Part shown: positions 43,865-52,418 of the stretch, one piece after another
How the letters are laid out: the number at the start of each line of letters is the position of its first letter
How positions within the stretch are numbered: the first letter of the stretch is position 1
Origin: an uncultured Clostridia bacterium
Lineage (GTDB): Bacteria > Bacillota > Clostridia > TANB77 > CAG-508
Length of the DNA stretch: 64,000 nucleotides
Direction: 5' to 3'
Assembly (NCBI GenBank): GCA_934167305.1
Contig: CAKPKQ010000005.1
Span: 1 to 64,000 of the forward strand
Made by a program: the position numbers and the translations under genes
The notes under the pieces: model-generated
The model's database searches: none
Told to the model about the DNA's origin: nothing
What the model saw: only the letters and a program-made list of their open reading frames with translations

Positions 43865-44341
43865 TTTATTTCCTCCATTTTCTAAGATGTTATAATTTAT
43901 TTGCTTGGGAAGGAAATGTTTTTCACCACTTGGTAAAAAACATTTGTATTTCTAATGGGATATTGCCCATAGTATATATATTATAGCACATTTTAGTAAC
44001 TTTTACCAGTAAAATTTGTATTTGATAATTATTAATATACATCAAAAAAGAATAGCTTTAGCTATTCTTTTGGAATGACATAACTAATCTCTTATATTTA
44101 TATATGCTCAAAATATGTTAATTATATTATATGTTAATAAAAAATTATTTTTATCTAAATATATAAGTATTTAAGCTTTTAATAGTATCAAATTTCAAGC
44201 AGTAAGCATTTGTTCGTTCTTCAGTTACAAACTTAAAAATGTAGTTAATATTTTTAGATGCTGATGCTCAAAGTTTGAGCATCAGCAGTAGATGAGAATA
44301 TTATTGGTTTAATTTTATAAGTTGCCTAGATAAAAAGATTC
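43865..44341. other. Non-coding stretch with three hairpins
   Basis: No gene is supported in these 477 bases. They hold a leader hairpin for the 43085 gene (AAATGTTTTTTACC with its near complement, 43914-43946), a terminator-like hairpin (AAAAGAATAGC/GCTATTCTTTT, 44044-44071), and an almost perfect palindrome at 44259-44287. A possible minus-strand -10 (TATAAT, near 43970) lies before the leader hairpin. Confidence 0.5.
44259..44287. repeat. 29-base near-perfect palindrome
   Basis: TGCTGATGCTCAAA and its exact complement are separated by one base. It lies 55 bases downstream of the 44342 gene. No T run follows on either strand, so it may be a weak terminator or a protein-binding site. Confidence 0.5.
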
Positions 44342-44770
44342 TTAAATTCGTTCAGTTTGGTTTATTCCTCCTGCAATGTATGTTATCCCAGAAGAAAAAA
44401 ATTCTACAACATAGCTATTTCCACTGCACGAATTAATAACCTTTTTGTTAATCTTTTCTCCAACTTTTAGATTATATGAAGCTCTCAATACTTGAACACT
44501 TCCAACATTTTCATATACAGAAATTGTACAATCTTCACCAGCCACAGGAGAAAGGATCAGCCAAAGTCCCCATCCCTTGTTAGGAGTTACAGTCACAGTT
44601 TTATATGAGTTAATTCTTGTATTTTCAAACTGTGCTAGAATCCGTTGGTCAGTGCTCGTAACACTTTCTTCTTGTTCTAATGTTTCTGGAACTTCTACTG
44701 CATGAACAGATACCGCCATTACAGAAAGCACCAAGATAATTGTGAAAACCATAGATGTAATTTTTTTCAT
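44342..44770 (-). CDS. Secreted protein of unknown function, 142 residues
   Basis: It has a clear signal peptide (KKITSMVFTIILVLSVMAVSVHA, cleaved after about residue 24). The mature part looks beta-rich, with GWGLWLILSPVAGEDCTISVYE and two cysteines (Cys80 and Cys114) that could form a disulfide. I recognise no family. TTGACA (44888-44893) and TATATA (44865-44870) form a likely promoter, and the leader contains a small hairpin (ACTATCAA/TTGATAGT, 44820-44838). Confidence 0.65.
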   Translation of the reverse strand: MKKITSMVFTIILVLSVMAVSVHAVEVPETLEQEESVTSTDQRILAQFENTRINSYKTVTVTPNKGWGLWLILSPVAGEDCTISVYENVGSVQVLRASYNLKVGEKINKKVINSCSGNSYVVEFFSSGITYIAGGINQTERI

Positions 44771-44927
44771 TTGAATTTTTCTCCTTAATAGCTTCTAAAT
44801 ATCCTCATCTACTATTAACACTATCAAGAATTGATAGTATTAATTAGTTTATAAATATTTATTATATATATTTTGCATTTTTACATTTGTCAATACTTTC
44901 AATTTGCATAAACTATAAAAAAATAAA

Positions 44928-45569
44928 TTATTCCTCTACATACCCCGTTACATCTGGTTTAGTAACATCGTTTTCTTGTACATCACCAATTTCTTTATAG
45001 TAATCTTGAATTACTGATTTTCCTTCATGTTGACTTATCATCCTTAATAGCTTTCCTGTATTAGCTTCAATAATATACTCCCATGAAGATTGTTGTACCA
45101 AATAACAACTTTTGTCTCTAAATTTAATTTTCTCTATTTTAGAATATATAGCAGAATTAAATGAATATAAAATTGTCTTATCGGTATTTTGTAATGCCAT
45201 TTTTCCGATTGAATTAACATTTTTTTTAGTTTTGTTTTTTCCATCATTACTTAGCACAAAACTTTCATTTTCATCTTCATATTCAATCAAATTACTTAAT
45301 GATCTATTTTCGTTTTTAGAATAAGAGCTAGTATATCTTATTTTTTTATTTTCCTTTATATATTCTTCTCCATATATTATTGTATCTTCTGTAACACTAA
45401 TTTCTGTTAAATGATAATTATAAGTTTTATTATTTATTTCATTTATCTCAGCTTTCTTTACTAAATCATTAAGTATAATGTATTTTCGAGTAATATTTAC
45501 AGCAAATGCAATTACTATAATTAATAATACTACACCTAAAATTTTAAATGTTTTTTTCTCATTTTTCAT
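44928..45569 (-). CDS. Membrane-anchored protein of unknown function, 213 residues
   Basis: One N-terminal membrane helix (about 9-27) is followed by a soluble domain with alternating strands, including YEDENESFVLSNDGKNKTKKN and YLVQQSSWEYIIEANTGKLLRM. The last motif resembles the strand pattern of LolA/LppX-like or MucB-like folds, but this is a weak guess. GGAG lies before the start. The gene stands alone in a region of orphan genes. Confidence 0.55.
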   Translation of the reverse strand: MKNEKKTFKILGVVLLIIVIAFAVNITRKYIILNDLVKKAEINEINNKTYNYHLTEISVTEDTIIYGEEYIKENKKIRYTSSYSKNENRSLSNLIEYEDENESFVLSNDGKNKTKKNVNSIGKMALQNTDKTILYSFNSAIYSKIEKIKFRDKSCYLVQQSSWEYIIEANTGKLLRMISQHEGKSVIQDYYKEIGDVQENDVTKPDVTGYVEE

Positions 45570-45674
45570 ATATCTTTTTCTCCTTACTTATACGACGTTT
45601 TTTTATTTATTTTATTACAAATTTTGTAATAGTATCATAAACGTCCATTTTTTATAAATTAATTTTTATATCTA

Positions 45675-46229
45675 TTATTGTTTATAGAAAAAATTAACTT
45701 CGTTAATAGTTGGTATTACTTTAGGTAAAAACTCTTTAATAATTGGTCCTAAAATATCAACAAATTCTTTTCTTTCGAAAATAATTTTTAAGCCCATTGG
45801 TAAACCATTGTCTGAAATATGGTACATTATCGCAACAATATTTATAACCAAAGTTGCTCTAAAAAGTCCTACATTGTCAACTGATAAACTTTCAAATAAT
45901 CCATTTTCAGTTTCTAATTTTCTATCATATATACTTTGAAGTCCAAAATAAGTTATAATAAGGTTGTTTAAATCTAATTCTCTGTGTGAATCTGGAATAG
46001 ATATATATGATTTAAGGCTATGCTTTAAGATTGTTGCATTATTTTGAGCTCCAACTATTTCTTGTATTGCCTCTTTTTCTGTCGCATCAAAAAATTCTTT
46101 AAATTGAGGATTAGAGTTTTTGCAAGAATACCAATCTTCCATAATATTTATTGCACTATTATTTTTTATATAATTACTTAACTCCTCAATTAATTGCTCA
46201 TTAACAGGTGTAGTTACATTGTCATTCAA
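45675..46229 (-). CDS. Protein of unknown function, 184 residues
   Basis: A soluble, mostly helical protein with no membrane segment or recognisable motif. It starts 6 bases after the 276-residue neighbour ends, so the two are co-transcribed and probably function together. I recognise no family. Confidence 0.6.
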   Translation of the reverse strand: MNDNVTTPVNEQLIEELSNYIKNNSAINIMEDWYSCKNSNPQFKEFFDATEKEAIQEIVGAQNNATILKHSLKSYISIPDSHRELDLNNLIITYFGLQSIYDRKLETENGLFESLSVDNVGLFRATLVINIVAIMYHISDNGLPMGLKIIFERKEFVDILGPIIKEFLPKVIPTINEVNFFYKQ

Positions 46230-46235
46230 ATCTCT

Positions 46236-47036
46236 TTATTTTATACTTAATTCAAAATTATATCCTCTATCCATAATAGGTCTGCTTAAACATAATTTGC
46301 TATTTTTTGTTAATGTAAATATATTTTCAGATCGATTCAAATTGATTTTTCCATCTTTAACTTCACACATAGGGTTAGTTTTAATTATAATAAAGTTTTC
46401 TCCAATATTGACAATCTTAAAAGTAAAAAGAATTGTTTCTTCATGAATTTCTTTTCCATTTTTTAAATATGAAATGCCCATTTTGGATACTACATTTTCT
46501 ATATTTGTTTTAATATCATAAGTTTTTATTTTTCCTGTCTTTTTGTCTAAAACTTCTATTATATCGTATTGTGTAATTTTTTCTGCCTTATTTTCTGTAG
46601 TTGAAATATCACTATTTTCTAATGTTCTAACGCTTGAAATGTTCATTTTTTCAATATTAGTTATTAATATTCTACTTACCTCTTTTAATATTGATTTTGT
46701 AATATTTTCAATACGACTAACAATATTAATTAAATCATTATCTCTAAAGTTATTACAAAATTCTTTAATATTTTTATTCACCATTTCTTGGTCTGTTAAT
46801 AATGAATCTATATCATTTATTGTTAACTCTTTTTTGTTATAAAAATTATTTAAAACTATTGCCTTAAAAACATCACATGTTACTATTTTCCAAAATGGAT
46901 CAGTTTCTAATGATTTATCCTCATCTAAAATTTCTTTAAGCATTCGATCTAAATATTTTAATGTTTCTTTTAAATCGTCATTTTCATAATTTAGATATGC
47001 CATTTTTAAGTCTCTTTCTAAATCTTCTAATTTCAT
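46236..47036 (-). CDS. Protein of unknown function, 266 residues
   Basis: From the ATG at 47036 the protein starts MKLEDLERDLKMAYLNYEND. It has a helical N-terminal half (about 1-130) and a beta-rich C-terminal half with YDIIEVLDKKTGKIKTYDIK and IIKTNPMCEV. It is the first gene of a two-gene unit. I chose the ATG after AAGGTAGGG rather than an upstream in-frame start. A terminator-like hairpin lies upstream (47149-47187). I recognise no family. Confidence 0.6.
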   Translation of the reverse strand: MKLEDLERDLKMAYLNYENDDLKETLKYLDRMLKEILDEDKSLETDPFWKIVTCDVFKAIVLNNFYNKKELTINDIDSLLTDQEMVNKNIKEFCNNFRDNDLINIVSRIENITKSILKEVSRILITNIEKMNISSVRTLENSDISTTENKAEKITQYDIIEVLDKKTGKIKTYDIKTNIENVVSKMGISYLKNGKEIHEETILFTFKIVNIGENFIIIKTNPMCEVKDGKINLNRSENIFTLTKNSKLCLSRPIMDRGYNFELSIK

Positions 47037-47148
47037 TTTATACACCCTACCTTTCTTGCTTTTCATTCTATACTATAACTGATCTTTTTGCAACAGTAGG
47101 TAAAAGATAGTCAATAAAAAATCACTTTAAAAGAATTAAAATAAAAAA

Positions 47149-47187
47149 GAATTAGTATATTTTCCTAATTAATAAACTAATTCTTTG
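47149..47187 (-). terminator. Terminator or attenuator before the two-gene orphan unit
   Basis: On the minus strand AAGAATTAGT and ACTAATTCTT pair across a 19-base loop, followed by TTTTTATTTT. It lies between the tRNA terminator and the orphan unit. Confidence 0.6.
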
Positions 47188-47216
47188 CAGAATATTTGTT
47201 CGTAATGTTATGCTTT

Positions 47217-47243
47217 TAAAAACAAGTTGAAAAACTTGTTTTT
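47217..47243. terminator. Terminator after tRNA-Tyr
   Basis: AAAAACAAGTT pairs with AACTTGTTTTT across a 4-base loop, directly after the CCA end. Confidence 0.8.
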
Positions 47244-47550
47244 GGTGGGCAGAGATGGATTCGAACCATCGTACTCGTACGAGAACAGATTTCTTACTAC
47301 TATAGTTTTCACTACCATTTAAATGTTTGTAGTCTGGACTTTCTCTTTATCTTGATAAGATACCAGGTATAAAGTCTCTACACTCGAAATTTCTTTCTAG
47401 CTCGGGATTATCATCAGCTTTATCTGTTAAGACTTCCCCGAATTAGCCCGGTTTTCATCATACAATTACTTGTATGAGCTGCAATTTCTGATTTTTTGAT
47501 TTAAATCAAAGCCTACAGTCTGCCGCCTTTAGCCACTCGGCCATCTGCCC
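47243..47550 (-). tRNA. tRNA-Tyr (GUA), interrupted by a group I intron
   Basis: Exon 1 (47515-47550) starts GGGCAGATGGCCGAGTGGC and ends GCAGACTGT. Exon 2 (47243-47292) starts AAATCTGTT and ends with TCTGCCCACCA. Joined, they give a 7-bp acceptor stem (GGGCAGA/TCTGCCC), the anticodon loop CTGTAAA (anticodon GTA), a long variable arm as in bacterial tRNA-Tyr, and an encoded CCA. The intron lies between the second and third anticodon bases. The mature tRNA is 86 bases. Confidence 0.93.
47293..47514 (-). other. Group I intron inside tRNA-Tyr
   Basis: The 222-base insert shows the conserved core of group I introns in the right order: a P-like element (AAATTGCAGC), Q (AATCCCGAGCTAG), R (GTAGAGACTTTATACC) and S (AAAGTCC). 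The 5' exon ends in U and the intron ends in G, as required. CUGU at the exon end could pair with GCAG in the intron (U-G at the splice site), but P1 is not certain. No reading frame for a homing endonuclease is present. Confidence 0.85.
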
Positions 47551-47589
47551 ATATATTATTAAATTGTTGTACTTTAATTATTTAAAGTA

Positions 47590-47666
47590 TGGTCCGCCAT
47601 CTAGGATTCGAACCTAGGACCCACCGGTTATGAGCCGGTTGCTCTGACCAACTGAGCTAATGGCGG
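47590..47666 (-). tRNA. tRNA with CAU anticodon (Met, or Ile2)
   Basis: The acceptor stem CCGCCAT/ATGGCGG is complete. The anticodon loop CTCATAA carries CAT at 47630-47632, the T arm GGTTCGAATCC is present and CCA is encoded. It is not an initiator type. Elongator Met is most likely, but Ile2 (CAU modified to lysidine) cannot be excluded. Confidence 0.9.
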
Positions 47667-47684
47667 ATTTGTAATGCAAGTCTA

Positions 47685-47713
47685 AGTATAAATCATTTTT
47701 TTAAAATTGTCAA
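47685..47713 (-). promoter_or_regulatory. Promoter of the tRNA pair
   Basis: TTGACA (47708-47713) and TATACT (47685-47690) are 17 bases apart, reading into tRNA-CAU and then tRNA-Tyr. Confidence 0.8.
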
Positions 47714-47787
47714 GTGATTTATTAATTTATTTATAATTTTTTTCATATATAAAGTGGTCAGATTACTCCAACCACTTTAATATAACA

Positions 47788-48633
47788 TTAATTGTGATTT
47801 TCTTCTCCTCTACCTTCTGGAAGTGCAGGAATTTGAACAACAATTCTAACCTTCATTGCATATTTAATTGCCTTAACAAATTTGCTGTTTTTAAATCTTT
47901 GCCATAATGTAGGTTTTACTTCTACTCTTGTTTGTTCAAAATATGTTTTCTCTTCTGGAGTTGTTTGTTCTATTTCATTTAATACTGCTTCAACTTCGTT
48001 TGGATCATCTTGTGGTGCTGGTATTAATTTTAATGCATCTGCTATTTCAATTCCAATGTAACTTAAAGCTTTTGATCTATCTTCTATTCTTTCCATATCT
48101 ATTTCAATATGAAGATTTGACTCTAAATTAACAATTCTTGCATTTATTAGTTTTACAGCATCTTGATAATTTTGTGACTTTGTTGATTTGGATCTTCCAA
48201 TTATGCTTAATGTATCAATTATATCTTCTGGGAAATCTCTAGAAACTGATTTTACTGTTTCTTTCCAATTGCCTTCTTTGTTTTGAACTACTTCTAAAGT
48301 TTCTTTTAATTTATTAGCTAAAGCTATATTTTTTTCTCTTTGACGAATAAGTTCTTCTATTTTTTTTGTATTTTCTTCGAATTGATTTGTAGCATATTCA
48401 ACTAATTCGTAAGCAGTTTTATATACAGCCTTAGGAAAATTTTTCTTTTTTGGATATTCAATTAAATATGTTTTTATAGATTCAATTAAATCCTTAAAAA
48501 ATGCATCTTCTTCTAATTGGACAATTTGTTTCTTGCTATTAGGATTGATTAGTTTTTGAACTTTGTCCATATTTGATAATATTTTTTCTTCCGTGATAAC
48601 CATTCTCACGTTTACTATGCCAGATCTAGACAT
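47788..48633 (-). CDS. Protein of unknown function, 281 residues
   Basis: A soluble, strongly helical protein with probable coiled coil (about 85-125, EENTKKIEELIRQREKN) and a basic C-terminal tail with a short hydrophobic stretch (RIVVQIPALPEGRG). I recognise no family. It has an AAAGGAGGG site and a likely promoter (TTGACT-17-TAAAAT). An inverted repeat (AAAGTGGT/ACCACTTT, 47756-47783) follows the gene. Confidence 0.6.
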   Translation of the reverse strand: MSRSGIVNVRMVITEEKILSNMDKVQKLINPNSKKQIVQLEEDAFFKDLIESIKTYLIEYPKKKNFPKAVYKTAYELVEYATNQFEENTKKIEELIRQREKNIALANKLKETLEVVQNKEGNWKETVKSVSRDFPEDIIDTLSIIGRSKSTKSQNYQDAVKLINARIVNLESNLHIEIDMERIEDRSKALSYIGIEIADALKLIPAPQDDPNEVEAVLNEIEQTTPEEKTYFEQTRVEVKPTLWQRFKNSKFVKAIKYAMKVRIVVQIPALPEGRGEENHN

Positions 48634-48816
48634 CGTAAACTTCCCTCCTTTATCCTATGTTAATTTTCCTATGTGTTAAAATTTTATACTGAATTATAAA
48701 AACTACAATAGGATTTATTCTATTCTTTTTATATTTCTGTTAAGATTTTATTACAACATTTTTGCAAAGTCAAGGTTATTTTGTGATAAATTGTATTTTT
48801 TTGTAAAAATATTTGT

Positions 48817-50688
48817 TTAATTGTTTTTCTTTATTTCTGCATAACGTTTTATTTTCATTGTAGTAGTTTTTTCAAATTCATCATGTTTAATTTCTAGGTT
48901 TTTAATTGCCTTGTATGATGTTAATTTTTTATTAACTTCTTTAATTTTAGGCCAAATTATTTCTCTTATTTGTTCATCAGTTAAATCTTTTCCATGTTCT
49001 TTTTCTAATTTTTCCAAATTAGGTATTACTTTTACAGAAATAATAAGTTCTTTATTGTTTTTATTTTCGCTATCTTCTTTTCCATATACCATGCATTCTT
49101 TTATTTCTGGAACTTGTGATAATAGTAGTTCTATTTCTTCCGGATAAATATTTTTTCCATTTTGAGTTACAATTACGTTTTTGCTTCTTCCAGTTATGTA
49201 TAAGAATCCATCTTTATCTAAATAGCCTATGTCTCCTGAATGAAACCATCTTTCTCCATTGATTTCTTCTATTACTTCTTTTGTTGCTTCTTCATCTTCA
49301 TAATATCCAATCATTAATGTAGGACTTTTTATTAATACTTCTCCCTCACCATTTTCATTCGGATCTTCAATACGTATTTCTCCTTTAGGAATTGCTTTTC
49401 CCGCAGACCCTACTTTTGTTTGATATTCTGGTGTTAGTGCGGCTATTGGTGCTGTTTCAGTTAGTCCATAACCTTGTAAAAATGTTATTCCTATATTTTC
49501 TACCCATTTACCAACTTTTGCATCTATTGGTGCCGCTGCTGATACTATAATTCTTAGGTTTCCGCCTAAATTCTCGTGAATGTCAGAAAATACCTTTCTT
49601 TTAATATCTACTCCTACTGCTCTTAATGCATTTGTTACATGTATCATTGACCCTACTAAACCATCTTTATTTGCTTTTTTTATGCTTGCATTTATTTTTT
49701 TATACAAATTTTCTATTAAAAGTGGAACTGATATCATTACTGTAGGTTTTGTTTCTAACAAGTTTGGTACAATATGTTTTAAACCTTGGCATACAGCTAT
49801 TGAGCATCCCCACGCCATTGGAAGTAAAAAACCTATTGTTGATTCATAAGTATGGTGTAAAGGTAAAACTGAAAAGAATCTGTCTTCTGGATATACTTTT
49901 GCATATGCAGTTGCTGCATTTATATTTTCAGCTAAATTTCTACTTGTTAGCATTACTCCTTTTGAATTTGATGTAGTTCCTGAAGTAAATAATAATATTT
50001 TAAATTCATCTGGATCAGTATTTACTTTTGCAAAATAATCGTCACCTGTATTGACTATTTTTTTGCCCTCATTTATTAAATACTTCATACCAATTGATTT
50101 ACCGTTTTTTTCTTCTTCTGAGTACATTTTTATAAAATATTTAACCTTTGGACATTTTTCCATTATTCTTTTTACGGAATCTGCTTTTTTTTCTGAATAT
50201 ATAATAACATCTGCTCTTGATCTTTGCACAACATTTTCAAGTTCATTGTCTGGTAGTTCTTTATCTGTTGGTATTGCAATTGAATCTATGCAAAGTGAAG
50301 TAACATATGATACATACCAAGCATATGTTGTTTCACTTAATATTAAAATTCTTGGTTTATTATTTAGTTTTAGTATTTTATTTAATGCTGTTCCAAATCC
50401 AACTACGTCTTCTCCAAATTGTTTGTATGTAATTTCTTCAAATTTTCCTTTTGGATCAAATTTTTCTAGTATAAACTCTTTATTTGCATATTTATTTATT
50501 GAATATTCAAATACTTGCTTTATATCAGAATAGTTTGTAGCTATATACTCTTTTTTATCTTTTTTCTTTTCTTTTGCTTTTTCTATTTCTTCACTATTCA
50601 TATCAATTTCTTCAATTTCAGATATGTCTTTCATCTTGAATTTTGGAAATTTGAAATTTGGAACTTTAAAATCTCTTAATCCTCTCAT
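48817..50688 (-). CDS. Long-chain acyl-CoA synthetase (AMP-forming)
   Basis: The 623-residue protein belongs to the ANL superfamily. The AMP-binding loop LLFTSGTTSNSKGVMLT, GYGLTETAP and WFHSGDIGYLDKDGFLYITGR are all present. An N-terminal basic extension of about 55 residues (FKVPNFKFPKFKMKDI) precedes the domain. It activates fatty acids to acyl-CoA, perhaps linked to the acyl-ACP thioesterase at 32898, though they are far apart. Confidence 0.93.
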   Translation of the reverse strand: MRGLRDFKVPNFKFPKFKMKDISEIEEIDMNSEEIEKAKEKKKDKKEYIATNYSDIKQVFEYSINKYANKEFILEKFDPKGKFEEITYKQFGEDVVGFGTALNKILKLNNKPRILILSETTYAWYVSYVTSLCIDSIAIPTDKELPDNELENVVQRSRADVIIYSEKKADSVKRIMEKCPKVKYFIKMYSEEEKNGKSIGMKYLINEGKKIVNTGDDYFAKVNTDPDEFKILLFTSGTTSNSKGVMLTSRNLAENINAATAYAKVYPEDRFFSVLPLHHTYESTIGFLLPMAWGCSIAVCQGLKHIVPNLLETKPTVMISVPLLIENLYKKINASIKKANKDGLVGSMIHVTNALRAVGVDIKRKVFSDIHENLGGNLRIIVSAAAPIDAKVGKWVENIGITFLQGYGLTETAPIAALTPEYQTKVGSAGKAIPKGEIRIEDPNENGEGEVLIKSPTLMIGYYEDEEATKEVIEEINGERWFHSGDIGYLDKDGFLYITGRSKNVIVTQNGKNIYPEEIELLLSQVPEIKECMVYGKEDSENKNNKELIISVKVIPNLEKLEKEHGKDLTDEQIREIIWPKIKEVNKKLTSYKAIKNLEIKHDEFEKTTTMKIKRYAEIKKNN

Positions 50689-50761
50689 TTTTATTCACTC
50701 CTGTTTTTCTTAATAAAACAATTAATATTATACATTTTTATTTTAAATTTTGCAAGTTTTT

Positions 50762-50790
50762 GGGGATAGAGAATTAAAATCTCTATCCCC
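50762..50790. terminator. Hairpin after the GLUG-repeat pilin-like gene
   Basis: GGGGATAGAGA pairs perfectly with TCTCTATCCCC across a 7-base loop. It is strong but has no clear T run on either strand. Confidence 0.55.
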
Positions 50791-50797
50791 TCATAAT

Positions 50798-52333
50798 TTA
50801 TCTTGGATTATTTATTAAATCTGGGCAACTACTATATGTTGAACCATTCATCTTCCATACTGAACTACTTAGTCCACTTGGTAAACTTGTTAATCCTGTT
50901 GATGTTGTATCATAAGTATACAAATTTGAATATGATGGTCTTGTTGTAGCAATATATCCTACATCATCTGATGTATCATCTATTCCAACGATATTGTTTG
51001 TATTAGCTATATAAATGTTATTTAAGCTACCACCTTTACACCATCCAACCATGCCTCCAACTGCCGCTGCTCCTTTTACTACATTTGTTAATATAGCATA
51101 GCTATCTTTTATACTTCCAGTACTTCCACCAGCTATACCACCCATGTTTTGGTATATAGATGTACTACTATTGTAATATGAATTTATTTCTGAATTAGCA
51201 ACTGTACTATTTACTCCTCCTATAAAATAAGACTCTGATATACTTCCAAAGTTTTTGCCTGTTATTCCTCCAGTCCATTTATAGCCTTTATTTGCACTCT
51301 GAGCACTACATTTGCTTATTGTTCCAGAATTACTGCCTGCTATTCCTCCTGCTGCTCCAGCTGTTGAAGCATTTGTGCTTGTAGAAGTTACACTTCCGCT
51401 TACATGACAATTTTCAATTGTAGCTCCATCCATATTATTTCCACATATAATTCCAACTACTGATGAAGCCTTGACTGTAGCAGATGTTATATTTAAATTT
51501 TTTATAGTTCCACTGTTGACTTCTACAAATCCAATATTTCGACTTGATGAGAAATCACTTGTTAAATTTGAAATAGTATATCCTCTTCCATTAAAGCTAC
51601 CTGAGAAATATATTTTGTCATTAACTTTTCCTAGTGGAGTCCAATTAGCTGAACCAAGATCTATATCATTATCTAAAGCATATTTGTCATCTAACTTCTT
51701 TTGTATATTTTTTAATCCTGTTGAATTTTTTATTAGAACTTCACCATCATCAGTCTCTTTACATACATTTAAAGTATATTCACTTTTATCTGCTTTTTCA
51801 TTTTCAATGACTACTGTTGGATTTTCAATTGATGAATCATGTTTTGAATATAAAACATATCCCTCTGGCATTTTTACTGTTGATTCATTTAAAGGTGTCG
51901 TTTCTAAAAGTTTCAAACCTACTGTATCAACGTTTTCTTCATTTATATAATCATACAAAGCAACTTTTACAGATATTAATTTCTTATTATATGGTATAGT
52001 ATAAGTTTTACCTTTATAATTTACCTTTATTTCAGTTCCACTATCTGATATGTCTCCATCTTCTACACCAAGTTTATGAAGTTCATCTATTAATTGACTT
52101 TTATTTATTCTTCCTTCTTCATTTATAGAAGCTGCAAATTTAATAGTTTCAATTTCTTCATCTGATTGAGATGTTTCATACTCTTTTACAGCTTTTTCTG
52201 TAGTATTAAAATTACCTGTTGCAATTTGTATAGCAACCACACTTAGTAATAGCAAAACAACTATTGTTATAATAAGTGCAACTAATGTAATACCTTTTGT
52301 TTCTACGAATTTTTTCTTTAGCATTTTTATCAT
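50798..52333 (-). CDS. Pilin-like protein with GLUG-type beta repeats (adhesin candidate)
   Basis: The 511-residue protein has a prepilin-type start (KGITLVALIITIVVLLLLSVVA, about 14-35; cleavage after Gly15 and no Glu5). A linker with a small beta domain (to about 205) follows. Then comes a repeat region (about 215-460) with GLUG-like units, for example GFVEVNSGTIKNLNIT, GGIAGSNSGTISKC, GGITGKNFGSISES and GGIAGGSTGSIKDSY. This is a predicted beta-helix, common in surface adhesins. It fits the same pilin-like class as 1085 and 3048, but the passenger is unrelated. Confidence 0.82.
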   Translation of the reverse strand: MIKMLKKKFVETKGITLVALIITIVVLLLLSVVAIQIATGNFNTTEKAVKEYETSQSDEEIETIKFAASINEEGRINKSQLIDELHKLGVEDGDISDSGTEIKVNYKGKTYTIPYNKKLISVKVALYDYINEENVDTVGLKLLETTPLNESTVKMPEGYVLYSKHDSSIENPTVVIENEKADKSEYTLNVCKETDDGEVLIKNSTGLKNIQKKLDDKYALDNDIDLGSANWTPLGKVNDKIYFSGSFNGRGYTISNLTSDFSSSRNIGFVEVNSGTIKNLNITSATVKASSVVGIICGNNMDGATIENCHVSGSVTSTSTNASTAGAAGGIAGSNSGTISKCSAQSANKGYKWTGGITGKNFGSISESYFIGGVNSTVANSEINSYYNSSTSIYQNMGGIAGGSTGSIKDSYAILTNVVKGAAAVGGMVGWCKGGSLNNIYIANTNNIVGIDDTSDDVGYIATTRPSYSNLYTYDTTSTGLTSLPSGLSSSVWKMNGSTYSSCPDLINNPR

Positions 52334-52378
52334 TCCTTTCTATTTTTTTATACCACACATTTCAATTTTTGTCCATAT

Positions 52379-52411
52379 AAAAAGAACATATTTTTAATAT
52401 ATGTTCTTTTT
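52379..52411 (-). terminator. Terminator after mreB
   Basis: AAAAAGAACATAT pairs with ATATGTTCTTTTT across a short loop, followed by T on the minus strand. Confidence 0.8.
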
Positions 52412-52418
52412 ATAATTT

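Noticed and set aside
47293..47514. Long variable arm or second tRNA inside the tRNA-Tyr gene
   Set aside because: 222 bases is far too long for a variable arm and no second acceptor or anticodon arm is present; group I core elements fit better.
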